A stretch of 8,529 nt of DNA from Fusobacterium sp. (GTDB taxonomy: Bacteria; Fusobacteriota; Fusobacteriia; Fusobacteriales; Fusobacteriaceae). This document shows positions 1-6,059 of this stretch, piece after piece. Under the pieces are notes generated by a model. The model searched no databases. It saw nothing but the letters and a program-made list of their open reading frames with translations, and was not told where the DNA came from. The translations under genes and the position numbers were made by a program. Where the stretch lies: NCBI GenBank assembly GCA_020024855.1, contig JAHHTB010000076.1:1-8529 (forward strand), read 5' to 3'. Every line of letters starts with the position of its first letter. Within the stretch, counting starts at the first letter, position 1.

Positions 1-1275
1 TTGAGAAATTTCTTTGTTATTTTCCTTTTGATTTTCTAATTCAGAAAGAGATATTTTTATATTATTTATTTCAAGGGATATATCATCTTTTTTGCTAGAA
101 AGTAAAACTATATTTTTTTCTAAAGAATCTATTTTTTCTTTAATTTCATCTATTTTTAAAGAATTTTTATATTCATCAGACACTTTAAAAATTTCATCTT
201 GAGAAACAAAATTTTCAGCTTTTTCTTTTTCAAGTGTGTTCTCATCATTTTCTAAAGAGTTATAAATCTCTTTTTCTTTAGAAAGCATCTCTTTCCCAGA
301 TTCAAATTTAATATTGTCTTCATTTATTTCATCAAGGAGAGATTTCATATTGTCTTCATATTCATTTTTTTTATGAATTTTCTCAATGATAGGAATAAAT
401 TTTTCAGCCATATTTTTTTTGATTTCAAGTTTACTTATATATTCAGAACGGCTATCAAGCTCTAATTTTTGGGCATTAAGTTCAGAAAGTTTTATTTCAA
501 TTTTCTGTATTTCTTCAAGTTCAGAAAGTTCAAAATTTATATTTTTTTCTTCCTCTTTTAATTCTTTATTTTCAATCTCTAAAGCCTTAAGTTCAACTTC
601 TTTGTTTTCCATTTCTTCTTCATTAAAACCAATAGCATTAAGCTCTACATCAAGCTCTTTTAATCTATTTTCAAGTTCATATTTATAGTTATTTGCTTTT
701 TTAGAAAGAGTTTCCCCATATTTTTCTAAGTTAAAAATTCTTTCAAGCATATTACGTTTTTCATTTCCACTAAGTTTTAAAAATTGACTAAAGTTTCCTT
801 GAGGAAGAACAACAGACCTTGTAAAATCCTCAAGAGTTAAACCTAAAATATTTTCCTTAATTTCATGGTAAATATCCTTATAGTTTTCAGCTAATTTTAT
901 TTCTTCACCATTTTCTATTTTAAAAAGAATAGCATTTTTTGTAAGTTTTTTACTTTTCTTTCCAATTTTATAGTTTCTTTCAACCCTATATATATTTTCT
1001 CCAACCTTAAATTTAAAATTTACCCTAGCCTCATCAGAATTTTTATTTATAGCCTCAATATCAAAAAAATCTTTTGTTTCACTGTCTTTATTTGTTTTAA
1101 ATCTAATGATATTTCCATAAAGGGCAAGTGTCATACCATCTATTATTGTTGATTTTCCACTTCCTGTAGGACCAAAAATTCCAAAAAGTCCATCTCTACC
1201 TATTTTTTCAAAATTTATTTCTTGTCTAGTTTGAAAACTTTGAAGTCCCTCTATACTCAAAAACAAAGGTTTCAT
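1..1275 (-). CDS. sbcC: SbcC, DNA repair exonuclease ATPase subunit (N-terminal 425 codons; runs off the window)
   Basis: Rad50-like ATPase subunit of the SbcCD nuclease, which opens hairpins and trims DNA ends in the cytoplasm. My translation begins MKPLFLSIEGLQSF and has Walker A GPTGSGKST at residues 35-43, followed by IIDGMTLALYG. The Q-loop segment SVVLPQGNFSQFLKL lies near 154-168 with Gln159, followed by NEKRNMLERIF, typical of SbcC. From about residue 186 the protein becomes a Lys/Glu/Leu-rich heptad-like coiled coil that is still running at the window edge. The zinc hook, signature motif and Walker B would lie outside. The ATG at 1275-1273 overlaps the sbcD stop (TAATG) and has GAAGGAGAGG upstream within the end of sbcD, so the two are probably translationally coupled. 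The frame stays open to base 1; truncation is by the window, not a mutation. Confidence 0.93.
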   Translation of the reverse strand, partial: MKPLFLSIEGLQSFQTRQEINFEKIGRDGLFGIFGPTGSGKSTIIDGMTLALYGNIIRFKTNKDSETKDFFDIEAINKNSDEARVNFKFKVGENIYRVERNYKIGKKSKKLTKNAILFKIENGEEIKLAENYKDIYHEIKENILGLTLEDFTRSVVLPQGNFSQFLKLSGNEKRNMLERIFNLEKYGETLSKKANNYKYELENRLKELDVELNAIGFNEEEMENKEVELKALEIENKELKEEEKNINFELSELEEIQKIEIKLSELNAQKLELDSRSEYISKLEIKKNMAEKFIPIIEKIHKKNEYEDNMKSLLDEINEDNIKFESGKEMLSKEKEIYNSLENDENTLEKEKAENFVSQDEIFKVSDEYKNSLKIDEIKEKIDSLEKNIVLLSSKKDDISLEINNIKISLSELENQKENNKEISQ

Positions 1276-2507
1276 TATATTTCCTCTCCTTCTTTATTGT
1301 CATCTGTAATTAATTTATCAAACAGATTTAAAAGCTCAATACTTGGTTCAATCTCAGCATTATTATTTGAAAATTTATAATATTTAACAAATGCCTCTTT
1401 AATATTTTTTTCCATTGAATCATCTAAAATTTCAGATTTTTCATAGGAATTTCCTTTTAATTTTAAATATATATCAACAACGTTTTTATTTTCTTTTATC
1501 TTTTTTACTTCACTAGCCACAAGAGTTCTATCAGATTCAATTTCAAGATATATCCACTCATTACATTCTAATTTTTCAGAAGAAATATTAAGAGCATCTT
1601 CGATACTATTACATTTATAGTTATTTATTGGTTTATAGTTTGTAATATCAATTTCATCTATTTTTAAATTGTCAGTTTTTACATCAGCAATAAATATTTT
1701 TTTATTATATTTATTTTCAGAAACACGATATTCAATGGGAGAACCACTGTAAAAAGCTTTATATTTTGTAAATTTCATAGGTTTGTGAATATGTCCAAGA
1801 GCCACATAACTTGCTTTTGGAAGGTCAGTAAGCTTTACTGTGTAAGCTCCACCAAACTCAAGTCCATTTTCACTTTCATCAATTTCAATATTTGATACAA
1901 AAATATGCCCTACTGCAATATATGGCATTTCCTTATCCCAATATTTTTCTTTCATTTTATAAATAAATCCAATTTTTTCACTATATGTCATCTGTGATAA
2001 ATCTATCTCTTTATCCTCTTTTTCAGAAAAATTTTTAATTATTGTTTCAGCTTCAATATCACTTATATATGGAAGGAAAGATACAAATGATTTTTTATTA
2101 TTAATTTCAATTTCAAAAGAACCTTCATTTGAATTTTTTATAATGGCTTTTCCATACCTTCCCTCTTCGGCAATTTCAACAGGAGATTCAAGGATAATAA
2201 CACCAAAATCTTTTTCTATATTTCTTGTAACAGTAAGTCTTTTTCCACTATCATGATTTCCAGAGATGATAATAACAGCACATTTTTTTAAATTTCCTAT
2301 TTTTTTAACAAAATCATAGTAAATTCTTTCAGCTTCAATAGGAGGATTTGGACTATCATAAATATCTCCAGCCACTATTAAAATATCAATATCATTATTT
2401 TCTATTATGTTTAATAAATCAGAAAGAAATTTCTTTTGTTCTTCAATTCTTTCATATCCATCTAGCTTTTTTCCTAAATGCCAATCTGATGTGTGAAGTA
2501 TTTTCAT
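1275..2507 (-). CDS. sbcD: SbcD, DNA repair exonuclease nuclease subunit
   Basis: Mre11-like metallophosphoesterase subunit of SbcCD (Mn2+-dependent nuclease partner of the ATPase SbcC). All core phosphoesterase motifs are visible in order: DWH (Asp8, His10), GDIYD 47-51 (Asp48), GNHDS 83-87 (Asn84, His85), GH at 200-201 and GHIHKP 238-243 (His239, His241), then YSGSPIEY 253-260, a family hallmark. Residues from about 270 to 410 form the C-terminal cap and SbcC-contact region, which is less conserved. The length of 410 residues is normal for the family. The ATG at 2507 has AGGAGAG at 2520-2514 on the minus strand. It is the first gene of the sbcDC operon and is divergent from tenA across a 397-base spacer. 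No missing metal ligand was noticed. Confidence 0.97.
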   Translation of the reverse strand: MKILHTSDWHLGKKLDGYERIEEQKKFLSDLLNIIENNDIDILIVAGDIYDSPNPPIEAERIYYDFVKKIGNLKKCAVIIISGNHDSGKRLTVTRNIEKDFGVIILESPVEIAEEGRYGKAIIKNSNEGSFEIEINNKKSFVSFLPYISDIEAETIIKNFSEKEDKEIDLSQMTYSEKIGFIYKMKEKYWDKEMPYIAVGHIFVSNIEIDESENGLEFGGAYTVKLTDLPKASYVALGHIHKPMKFTKYKAFYSGSPIEYRVSENKYNKKIFIADVKTDNLKIDEIDITNYKPINNYKCNSIEDALNISSEKLECNEWIYLEIESDRTLVASEVKKIKENKNVVDIYLKLKGNSYEKSEILDDSMEKNIKEAFVKYYKFSNNNAEIEPSIELLNLFDKLITDDNKEGEEI

Positions 2508-2539
2508 AATTAACTCTCCTAAAAATTTATTTATATGAT

Positions 2540-2569
2540 ATTATATCATGTTTCAAAATTTCAAAACAA
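2540..2569 (-). promoter_or_regulatory. Probable sbcDC promoter with extended -10
   Basis: On the minus strand TGATATAAT (2548-2540) is a perfect extended -10 (TG-n-TATAAT). A weak -35 candidate TTGTTT (2569-2564) lies 18 bases upstream. The start would be near 2533, giving a leader of about 25 bases before the sbcD ATG. The -10 lies inside a short inverted repeat (ATGATAT and ATATCAT arms, 2535-2549), which may be incidental. The -10 is well supported by sequence; the -35 is poor. Confidence 0.6.
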
Positions 2570-2575
2570 AAATTA

Positions 2576-2604
2576 TTGATAAAAATAATAAATTATGTTA
2601 TATT
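2576..2604 (+). promoter_or_regulatory. Promoter of the TPP-riboswitch/thi operon transcript
   Basis: TTGATA (2576-2581), 17-base spacer, TATATT (2599-2604), with TG at 2596-2597 giving an extended -10. Predicted start is near 2611, about 18 bases before riboswitch helix P1, the usual arrangement. A long perfect inverted repeat sits on the -10 and start site (see 2599-2619). Confidence 0.72.
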
Positions 2605-2619
2605 TGTAATACAAATATA
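2599..2619. repeat. Perfect inverted repeat over the -10/start site (possible operator)
   Basis: Arms TATATTTGTA (2599-2608) and TACAAATATA (2610-2619) are exact reverse complements around a single central A. It covers the -10 hexamer and predicted transcription start of the riboswitch promoter, where a repressor would act. I do not recognise the site as belonging to a known regulator. AT-rich DNA makes chance palindromes more likely, so the operator role is inference. Confidence 0.5.
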
Positions 2620-2628
2620 TATTGTTTG

Positions 2629-2703
2629 GCTACTAGGGGTGCTTTTTGCTGAGATTTTACCCTTAGAACCTGCTTCTAGATAATTCTAGCGAAGGGAAGT
2701 GGC
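2629..2703 (+). promoter_or_regulatory. TPP riboswitch (THI box) aptamer
   Basis: Conserved THI-box blocks are all present in order: GGGGTGC (2636-2642), GCTGAGA (2648-2654), ACCCTT (2659-2664), GAACCTG (2666-2672), the ATAAT loop (2680-2684) and GCGAAGGGAAG (2689-2699). Helices: P1 GCTACT (2629-2634) with AGTGGC (2698-2703); P2 GGGT (2637-2640) with ACCC (2659-2662); a very short P3, GC/GC closing a five-U loop (2641-2649); P4 CCT (2669-2671) with AGG (2693-2695); P5 CTAGA (2676-2680) with TCTAG (2685-2689). It senses thiamin pyrophosphate and lies upstream of tenA and a pyrimidine transporter, as expected. It acts through the terminator/antiterminator just downstream. Confidence 0.97.
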
Positions 2704-2731
2704 AAAAAGTTGTTTTTTTTATGTCATTTTC
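2695..2731 (+). promoter_or_regulatory. Antiterminator hairpin of the TPP riboswitch
   Basis: GGAAGTGGC (2695-2703), which holds the 3' strand of P1, can pair over nine contiguous positions with GTCATTTTC (2723-2731), the 5' arm of the terminator (three G-C, three A-U, three G-U pairs). An A-U pair (2704/2722) and, after one mismatch, a few more A-U pairs lengthen it. Pairing is mutually exclusive with both P1 and the terminator, giving an OFF switch: TPP stabilises P1, frees the terminator arm and stops transcription. Pairing was read by eye; no folding energies were computed. Confidence 0.78.
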
Positions 2732-2752
2732 ATTTGAAAATGACTTTTTTTT
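2723..2752 (+). terminator. Riboswitch-controlled intrinsic terminator
   Basis: Stem GTCATTTTC (2723-2731) and GAAAATGAC (2736-2744), nine perfect pairs, loop ATTT, followed by eight T residues (2745-2752). It lies 20 bases past riboswitch P1 and about 150 bases before the tenA start codon, so it is a regulatory attenuator rather than the end of an unrelated transcript. Confidence 0.9.
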
Positions 2753-2763
2753 ATTTTGTTAAA

Positions 2764-2781
2764 AATTGTATTAATACAATT
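2764..2781. repeat. 18-base perfect palindrome between attenuator and tenA
   Basis: AATTGTATTAATACAATT is self-complementary over its full length. Its TTGTA and TACAA half-sites also occur in the repeat at 2599-2619, but with a different spacing (four bases against one). It lies just upstream of a possible second promoter. It may be a protein-binding site; function is unknown. Confidence 0.42.
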
Positions 2782-2795
2782 ATCTTTAAATGATT

Positions 2796-2825
2796 TTGAA
2801 AAACATTTTAAGTATAGTATACTTA
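2796..2825 (+). promoter_or_regulatory. Possible second thi-operon promoter with inverted repeat on its -10
   Basis: TTGAAA (2796-2801), 16-base spacer, TATACT (2818-2823). The -10 lies in a perfect inverted repeat, arms TAAGTATA (2809-2816) and TATACTTA (2818-2825) around a central G. A start near 2830 would give a transcript that skips the TPP riboswitch and its terminator. In such AT-rich DNA promoter-like hexamers are common, so this is tentative. Confidence 0.38.
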
Positions 2826-2904
2826 GAATGTACTAAAAATGTTAGTTTTATTATAAAAGATAAACAGTATTATATAATTTTTACAAAAAATTAAGGAGGA
2901 ATAT

Positions 2905-3561
2905 ATGCTGTTTACTGATGAACTTTACAAAAATGTAGAGGAACTTTGGACAAGTTTTTATTCTCATCCGTTTGTTGACGGTATTGGAAGTGGAAAGCTT
3001 GACAAAGAAAAATTTAAATTTTATATGATTCAAGATTATCTTTATCTACTTGATTATGCTAAAGTTTACTCTTTAGGTGTAGTAAAAAGTACTGATGAAG
3101 AAACAATGGCAAAATTTTCAAGTCTTGCTAATGGTATTTTAAATACTGAAATGACAATTCATAGAAATTATATGAAAAAATTAGGAATTACAAATGAAGA
3201 AGTAGAAAATACAAAGATGTCACTTCATAATGCTTCATACACTCACTACATGTTAGCAGTTTCTTATGCAGGAGGAATTGCAGAGATAGCAGTATCTCTA
3301 CTTTCATGTTTATGGAGCTATGAGCTTATTGGAAAACATCTTTATAATAAATATGGAATACAGGACAATTTTTATGCTGACTGGATTAAAGGATACATTT
3401 CTGATGAGTACCATGAATTAAATGAATGGCTTTTAGAACTTGTAAATAAATATTCAGAAGATCTTTCAAGAAAGCAAAAAGAAAAACTTATAGAGATTTT
3501 TGTAAATACAAGCAGATATGAAGGTTTGTTCTGGGACATGGCTTATAAAGGAGAAATGTAG
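2905..3561 (+). CDS. tenA: TenA, aminopyrimidine aminohydrolase (thiamin salvage)
   Basis: Thiaminase II-family enzyme that hydrolyses 4-amino-5-aminomethyl-2-methylpyrimidine to HMP (4-amino-5-hydroxymethyl-2-methylpyrimidine), recycling degraded thiamin in the cytoplasm; TenA can also cleave thiamin. The 218 residues are the usual length. Residues matching the Bacillus subtilis TenA active site are visible: Asp44 and Tyr47 in QDYLYL, Tyr112, catalytic Cys135 in SLLSCLWSYE, Tyr139, Tyr164, Glu206 and Phe209 in RYEGLFW (the last three one position on from Bacillus numbering). It is therefore the Cys-type (TenA_C) class. AAGGAGGA at 2893-2900 sets the ATG at 2905. It is the first gene after the TPP riboswitch; its stop directly abuts the thiZ start. 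The following importer genes suggest its substrate is taken up from outside. Confidence 0.96.
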   Translation: MLFTDELYKNVEELWTSFYSHPFVDGIGSGKLDKEKFKFYMIQDYLYLLDYAKVYSLGVVKSTDEETMAKFSSLANGILNTEMTIHRNYMKKLGITNEEVENTKMSLHNASYTHYMLAVSYAGGIAEIAVSLLSCLWSYELIGKHLYNKYGIQDNFYADWIKGYISDEYHELNEWLLELVNKYSEDLSRKQKEKLIEIFVNTSRYEGLFWDMAYKGEM

Positions 3562-4269
3562 ATGAAAGTTTTAGAACTGGAAAATATATCTTTTTCATAT
3601 GATGGAGGAATACAACTTTTAAAAGATATATCTTTCTCACTGGAAAAAAATGAATTTCTTTCAATAGTCGGGAGCAGCGGCTGTGGGAAATCAACAATCA
3701 TAAAGCTTATAGCAGGGATAGAAAAGGCAGATAGTGGAACAATAAAAGGACTTTCAACAGGATATATGCCCCAAAGAGACTTGCTACTTCCATGGAGAAC
3801 AGTTCTTCAAAATATTATGCTTCCTGTTGAACTTAATAAAAAAAATAGAGAAGAGGGAAAAAAGAAAGCTATTGAATATTTAAAAAAACTTCATCTTGAT
3901 GAATATAAAGATAAGTTACCTCAAGAACTTTCTGGTGGAATGAGACAAAGAGTTTCTTTTTTAAGAACTCTACTTACAGAGGCTGACATTCTTCTTCTTG
4001 ATGAACCATTTAGTGCTTTAGATGCTATTACAAAAGAATATCTTCAAAAATGGCTTCTTGATACACTAAAAGAGTTTAATAAAAGTATAGTATTTATAAC
4101 TCACGATATAAATGAGGCTCTCTTCCTTTCAGATAGAATTCTTGTTTGTAAAGATAAACCTCTTGATTCTTTTGCAGAATTTATAGTTCCAAAAGATAAA
4201 GAGAACAATACAGACAAGATAATTGAAATGAAAAAAGAGATTTTACATATTATAAGAGGTGACAACTAA
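3562..4269 (+). CDS. thiZ: ThiZ-like ABC transporter ATPase for thiamin pyrimidine precursor
   Basis: Cytoplasmic ATPase driving the ThiXYZ importer; family closest to nitrate/sulfonate/taurine (SsuB/TauB) ATPases. Motifs: Walker A GSSGCGKST 37-45, Q-loop YMPQRDLLLPW with Gln71, signature LSGGMRQR 123-130, Walker B ILLLDEPF 143-150, D-loop SALD 151-154, and switch His181 in ITHDINEA. The MPQRDLLLPW stretch and the 235-residue length are typical of this subfamily. AAAGGAGA (3547-3554), inside the end of tenA, precedes the ATG, which follows the tenA TAG with no gap. Its TAA overlaps the next ATG (TAATG), so it is probably coupled to thiX. The substrate is inferred from the TPP riboswitch, tenA and the NMT1-type binding proteins, not from the ATPase itself. 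Confidence 0.92.
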   Translation: MKVLELENISFSYDGGIQLLKDISFSLEKNEFLSIVGSSGCGKSTIIKLIAGIEKADSGTIKGLSTGYMPQRDLLLPWRTVLQNIMLPVELNKKNREEGKKKAIEYLKKLHLDEYKDKLPQELSGGMRQRVSFLRTLLTEADILLLDEPFSALDAITKEYLQKWLLDTLKEFNKSIVFITHDINEALFLSDRILVCKDKPLDSFAEFIVPKDKENNTDKIIEMKKEILHIIRGDN

Positions 4270-5009
4270 TGAAGAGACCTTCCCCAGCTTTGATGTCAAC
4301 AATTATATTTTTTTTGATTTGGGAAATTGGAGCAAGATATTTAGGAATGCTTTTTATTCTTCCATGGCCAACAGCTATTTTAAAAAAGACATGGGATTTA
4401 AGAGTTCCACTTTTTAAAACACATCTTCCAGCTACAATGGAGATAGCAGTAATATCAGTTCTTATTTCTCTAATACTTGGTATTTTCCTTGCAGTTATCA
4501 TGGACAGAAGTAAATATATAGAGGAGTGCATTTATCCTATTATAGTTACAACACAAACTATACCAATAACAGCACTTGCCCCTATATTTATTCTTTGGTT
4601 TGGATATACAATTTGGAGTAAAATTTTAGTTGCAGTAATAATAGCATTTTTCCCTGTAACAATCACACTTCATGATGGTTTAAAAGCAACAAAAGAAGAT
4701 TATATTGAACTATTTAGAAGTATGAATGCATCACAGTGGGATATTTTTATGAAATTAAAAGTGCCTTCAAGCATACCTTATTTTTTCTCATCTTTAAAGA
4801 TAGCAATTCCTCTTGTACTTATAGGAGCAGCTATTGGAGAATGGCTTGGAGCAAATGCAGGGCTTGGATATTTCAGCAGAAGAATGATGACACAACTTGA
4901 TGGAGCAGGTGTTTTTGCACCAATTGTTCTTATCTCTGTTATTGCAATCATGTTTGTTCAGCTGATAACTATCATAGAAAAGAAAATACTTGTATGGAGG
5001 AAAGATTAA
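4269..5009 (+). CDS. thiX: ThiX-like ABC transporter permease
   Basis: Inner-membrane channel subunit of the pyrimidine importer, BPD_transp_1 fold. About six hydrophobic segments are visible, near residues 8-27, 56-79, 92-111, 115-135, 174-190 and 214-237. The cytoplasmic EAA-type loop that docks on ThiZ is at about 136-170: it starts DGLKATKEDYIELFRSM and ends with KVPSSIP. The usual loop glycine (…GAS…) is Asn153 here (MNAS), a mild deviation. The 246-residue length is normal. The ATG at 4269 shares a base with the thiZ stop. The last codons overlap the ribosome site of the next gene. The permease would form a dimer served by either of the two following lipoproteins. Confidence 0.92.
   Translation: MKRPSPALMSTIIFFLIWEIGARYLGMLFILPWPTAILKKTWDLRVPLFKTHLPATMEIAVISVLISLILGIFLAVIMDRSKYIEECIYPIIVTTQTIPITALAPIFILWFGYTIWSKILVAVIIAFFPVTITLHDGLKATKEDYIELFRSMNASQWDIFMKLKVPSSIPYFFSSLKIAIPLVLIGAAIGEWLGANAGLGYFSRRMMTQLDGAGVFAPIVLISVIAIMFVQLITIIEKKILVWRKD
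4996..5000 (+). promoter_or_regulatory. Ribosome binding site that fixes the first thiY start
   Basis: GGAGG lies inside the last thiX codons, 11 bases before ATG 5012. The in-frame ATG at 4994 overlaps this site and has no ribosome site of its own, so 5012 is preferred. The second thiY gene has an identical 12-base block GGAGGAAAGATT (6043-6054 against 4996-5007) with nearly the same spacing, which supports the choice. Confidence 0.75.
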
Positions 5010-5011
5010 TT

Positions 5012-6031
5012 ATGGAAAGACTTATGAGATTGAAAGTTCTATTTGTATCAATTTTAGCTTGTGTATTTTTTGTGGGATGTGGAGCAGAAAAAGAGAGTGT
5101 AAAAGAGGAAAAGCCACTTGAAACAGTTGATGTAGTTTTAGACTGGTATCCAAATGCTCTTCATAGTTTTATTTATGTTGCAATGGAAAAAGGATATTTT
5201 GAAGAAGAAGGATTAAAAGTAAATGTTCATTTTCCAGCAAATGCTTCAGACCCTCTTGCACTTACAGCAGCAAAAAAAGCTGATATTGGATTTTATTATT
5301 TACATCATTTAGTAATATCAAAAGTAAATGAAAATATTCCAGTAAAAGCAATTGGTGTTGTAGTTAGAAAACCAGTTACAGTAGTAATGTCACTTAAAGA
5401 AAATAATATTACTAGACCAAAAGATTTAGAAGGAAAACTTGTTGGATATTCAGGTGGACCATTAACAGAAGGAACACTTCAAACTATGGTTTTAAAAGAT
5501 GGAGGAGATCCAAACAAGGTTGAAGTTTTAGATATTGGATTTGAACTTTTAACTGGAATGATAACTAAACAAGTTGATGCTACAATAGGTGGGCTTATCA
5601 ATCACGAAGTCCCTGTAATGATAGAAAAAGGATATGAGGTAAACTATTTCTTCCCAAGTGAATATGGTGTACCTGATTATTATGAAAATCTTCTAGTTGC
5701 TAATGAAGAACTTATAGAAGAAAGAAAAGATGTTTATATAAAATTCTTAAAAGCTTGTAAAAAAGGAGCAGAAGATGTAAAAAATAATCCAGAGGAATCT
5801 CTTGATATACTTCTTTCAAAACAAGCAGCAGATCAATTCCCATTAAGTAGAAGTGTAGAAAAACAAAGTACAGATATACTTTCATCTTTCATGTTTATAG
5901 GAGACACTCCTTTCTTATACCAAGAGAAAGAAGTTTGGGAGAAAAATATAGACTGGCTTTATGACCAGAAAATTATAAATAAAAAAATTAATGCAGAGGA
6001 GATGTATGTAAATCTATTACCTCTAAATTAA
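5012..6031 (+). CDS. thiY: ThiY-like substrate-binding lipoprotein, copy 1 (NMT1/THI5 family)
   Basis: Extracytoplasmic receptor that would deliver a thiamin pyrimidine (HMP-like, or formylaminopyrimidine as in Bacillus ThiY) to ThiXZ. With the start at 5012 the protein is 339 residues. It has a basic N-terminus, a hydrophobic core LFVSILACVFF and a lipobox FVGC with Cys23, so it should be a lipid-anchored surface or periplasmic protein. The mature domain starts ETVDVVLDWYPNALHSFIYV, the NMT1/THI5 signature region. YYLHHLV, GYSGGPL, TKQVDATIGGL and NHEVPVM follow. It lacks the Cys-rich CCCFC motif of the fungal enzyme Thi5, so it is a binding protein rather than an HMP synthase. It overlaps thiX only if the upstream ATG at 4994 is used (345 residues). 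It is about 70% identical by hand alignment to the next gene. Confidence 0.88.
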   Translation: MERLMRLKVLFVSILACVFFVGCGAEKESVKEEKPLETVDVVLDWYPNALHSFIYVAMEKGYFEEEGLKVNVHFPANASDPLALTAAKKADIGFYYLHHLVISKVNENIPVKAIGVVVRKPVTVVMSLKENNITRPKDLEGKLVGYSGGPLTEGTLQTMVLKDGGDPNKVEVLDIGFELLTGMITKQVDATIGGLINHEVPVMIEKGYEVNYFFPSEYGVPDYYENLLVANEELIEERKDVYIKFLKACKKGAEDVKNNPEESLDILLSKQAADQFPLSRSVEKQSTDILSSFMFIGDTPFLYQEKEVWEKNIDWLYDQKIINKKINAEEMYVNLLPLN

Positions 6032-6059
6032 TTTTTAATAACGGAGGAAAGATTTTAAA

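Noticed and set aside
386..688. Open frame on the plus strand, 100 codons, very rich in Ser and Phe
   Set aside because: It is antisense to the coiled coil of sbcC. Lys/Glu-rich AT codons read backwards give Ser/Phe/Leu. No ribosome site or recognisable domain.
2790..2894. 34-codon frame (MILKNILSIVYLECTKNVSF...) ending just before tenA, a possible leader peptide
   Set aside because: There is no ribosome binding site before the ATG, its stop runs into the tenA ribosome site, and it overlaps the putative second promoter. Probably a chance AT-rich frame.
3488..3697. Minus-strand 69-codon frame across the tenA/thiZ junction
   Set aside because: Antisense to two well-supported genes, with no ribosome site and no recognisable product.
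4250..4531. Minus-strand 93-codon frame within thiX
   Set aside because: Antisense shadow of the permease; its hydrophobic bias reflects the opposite strand.
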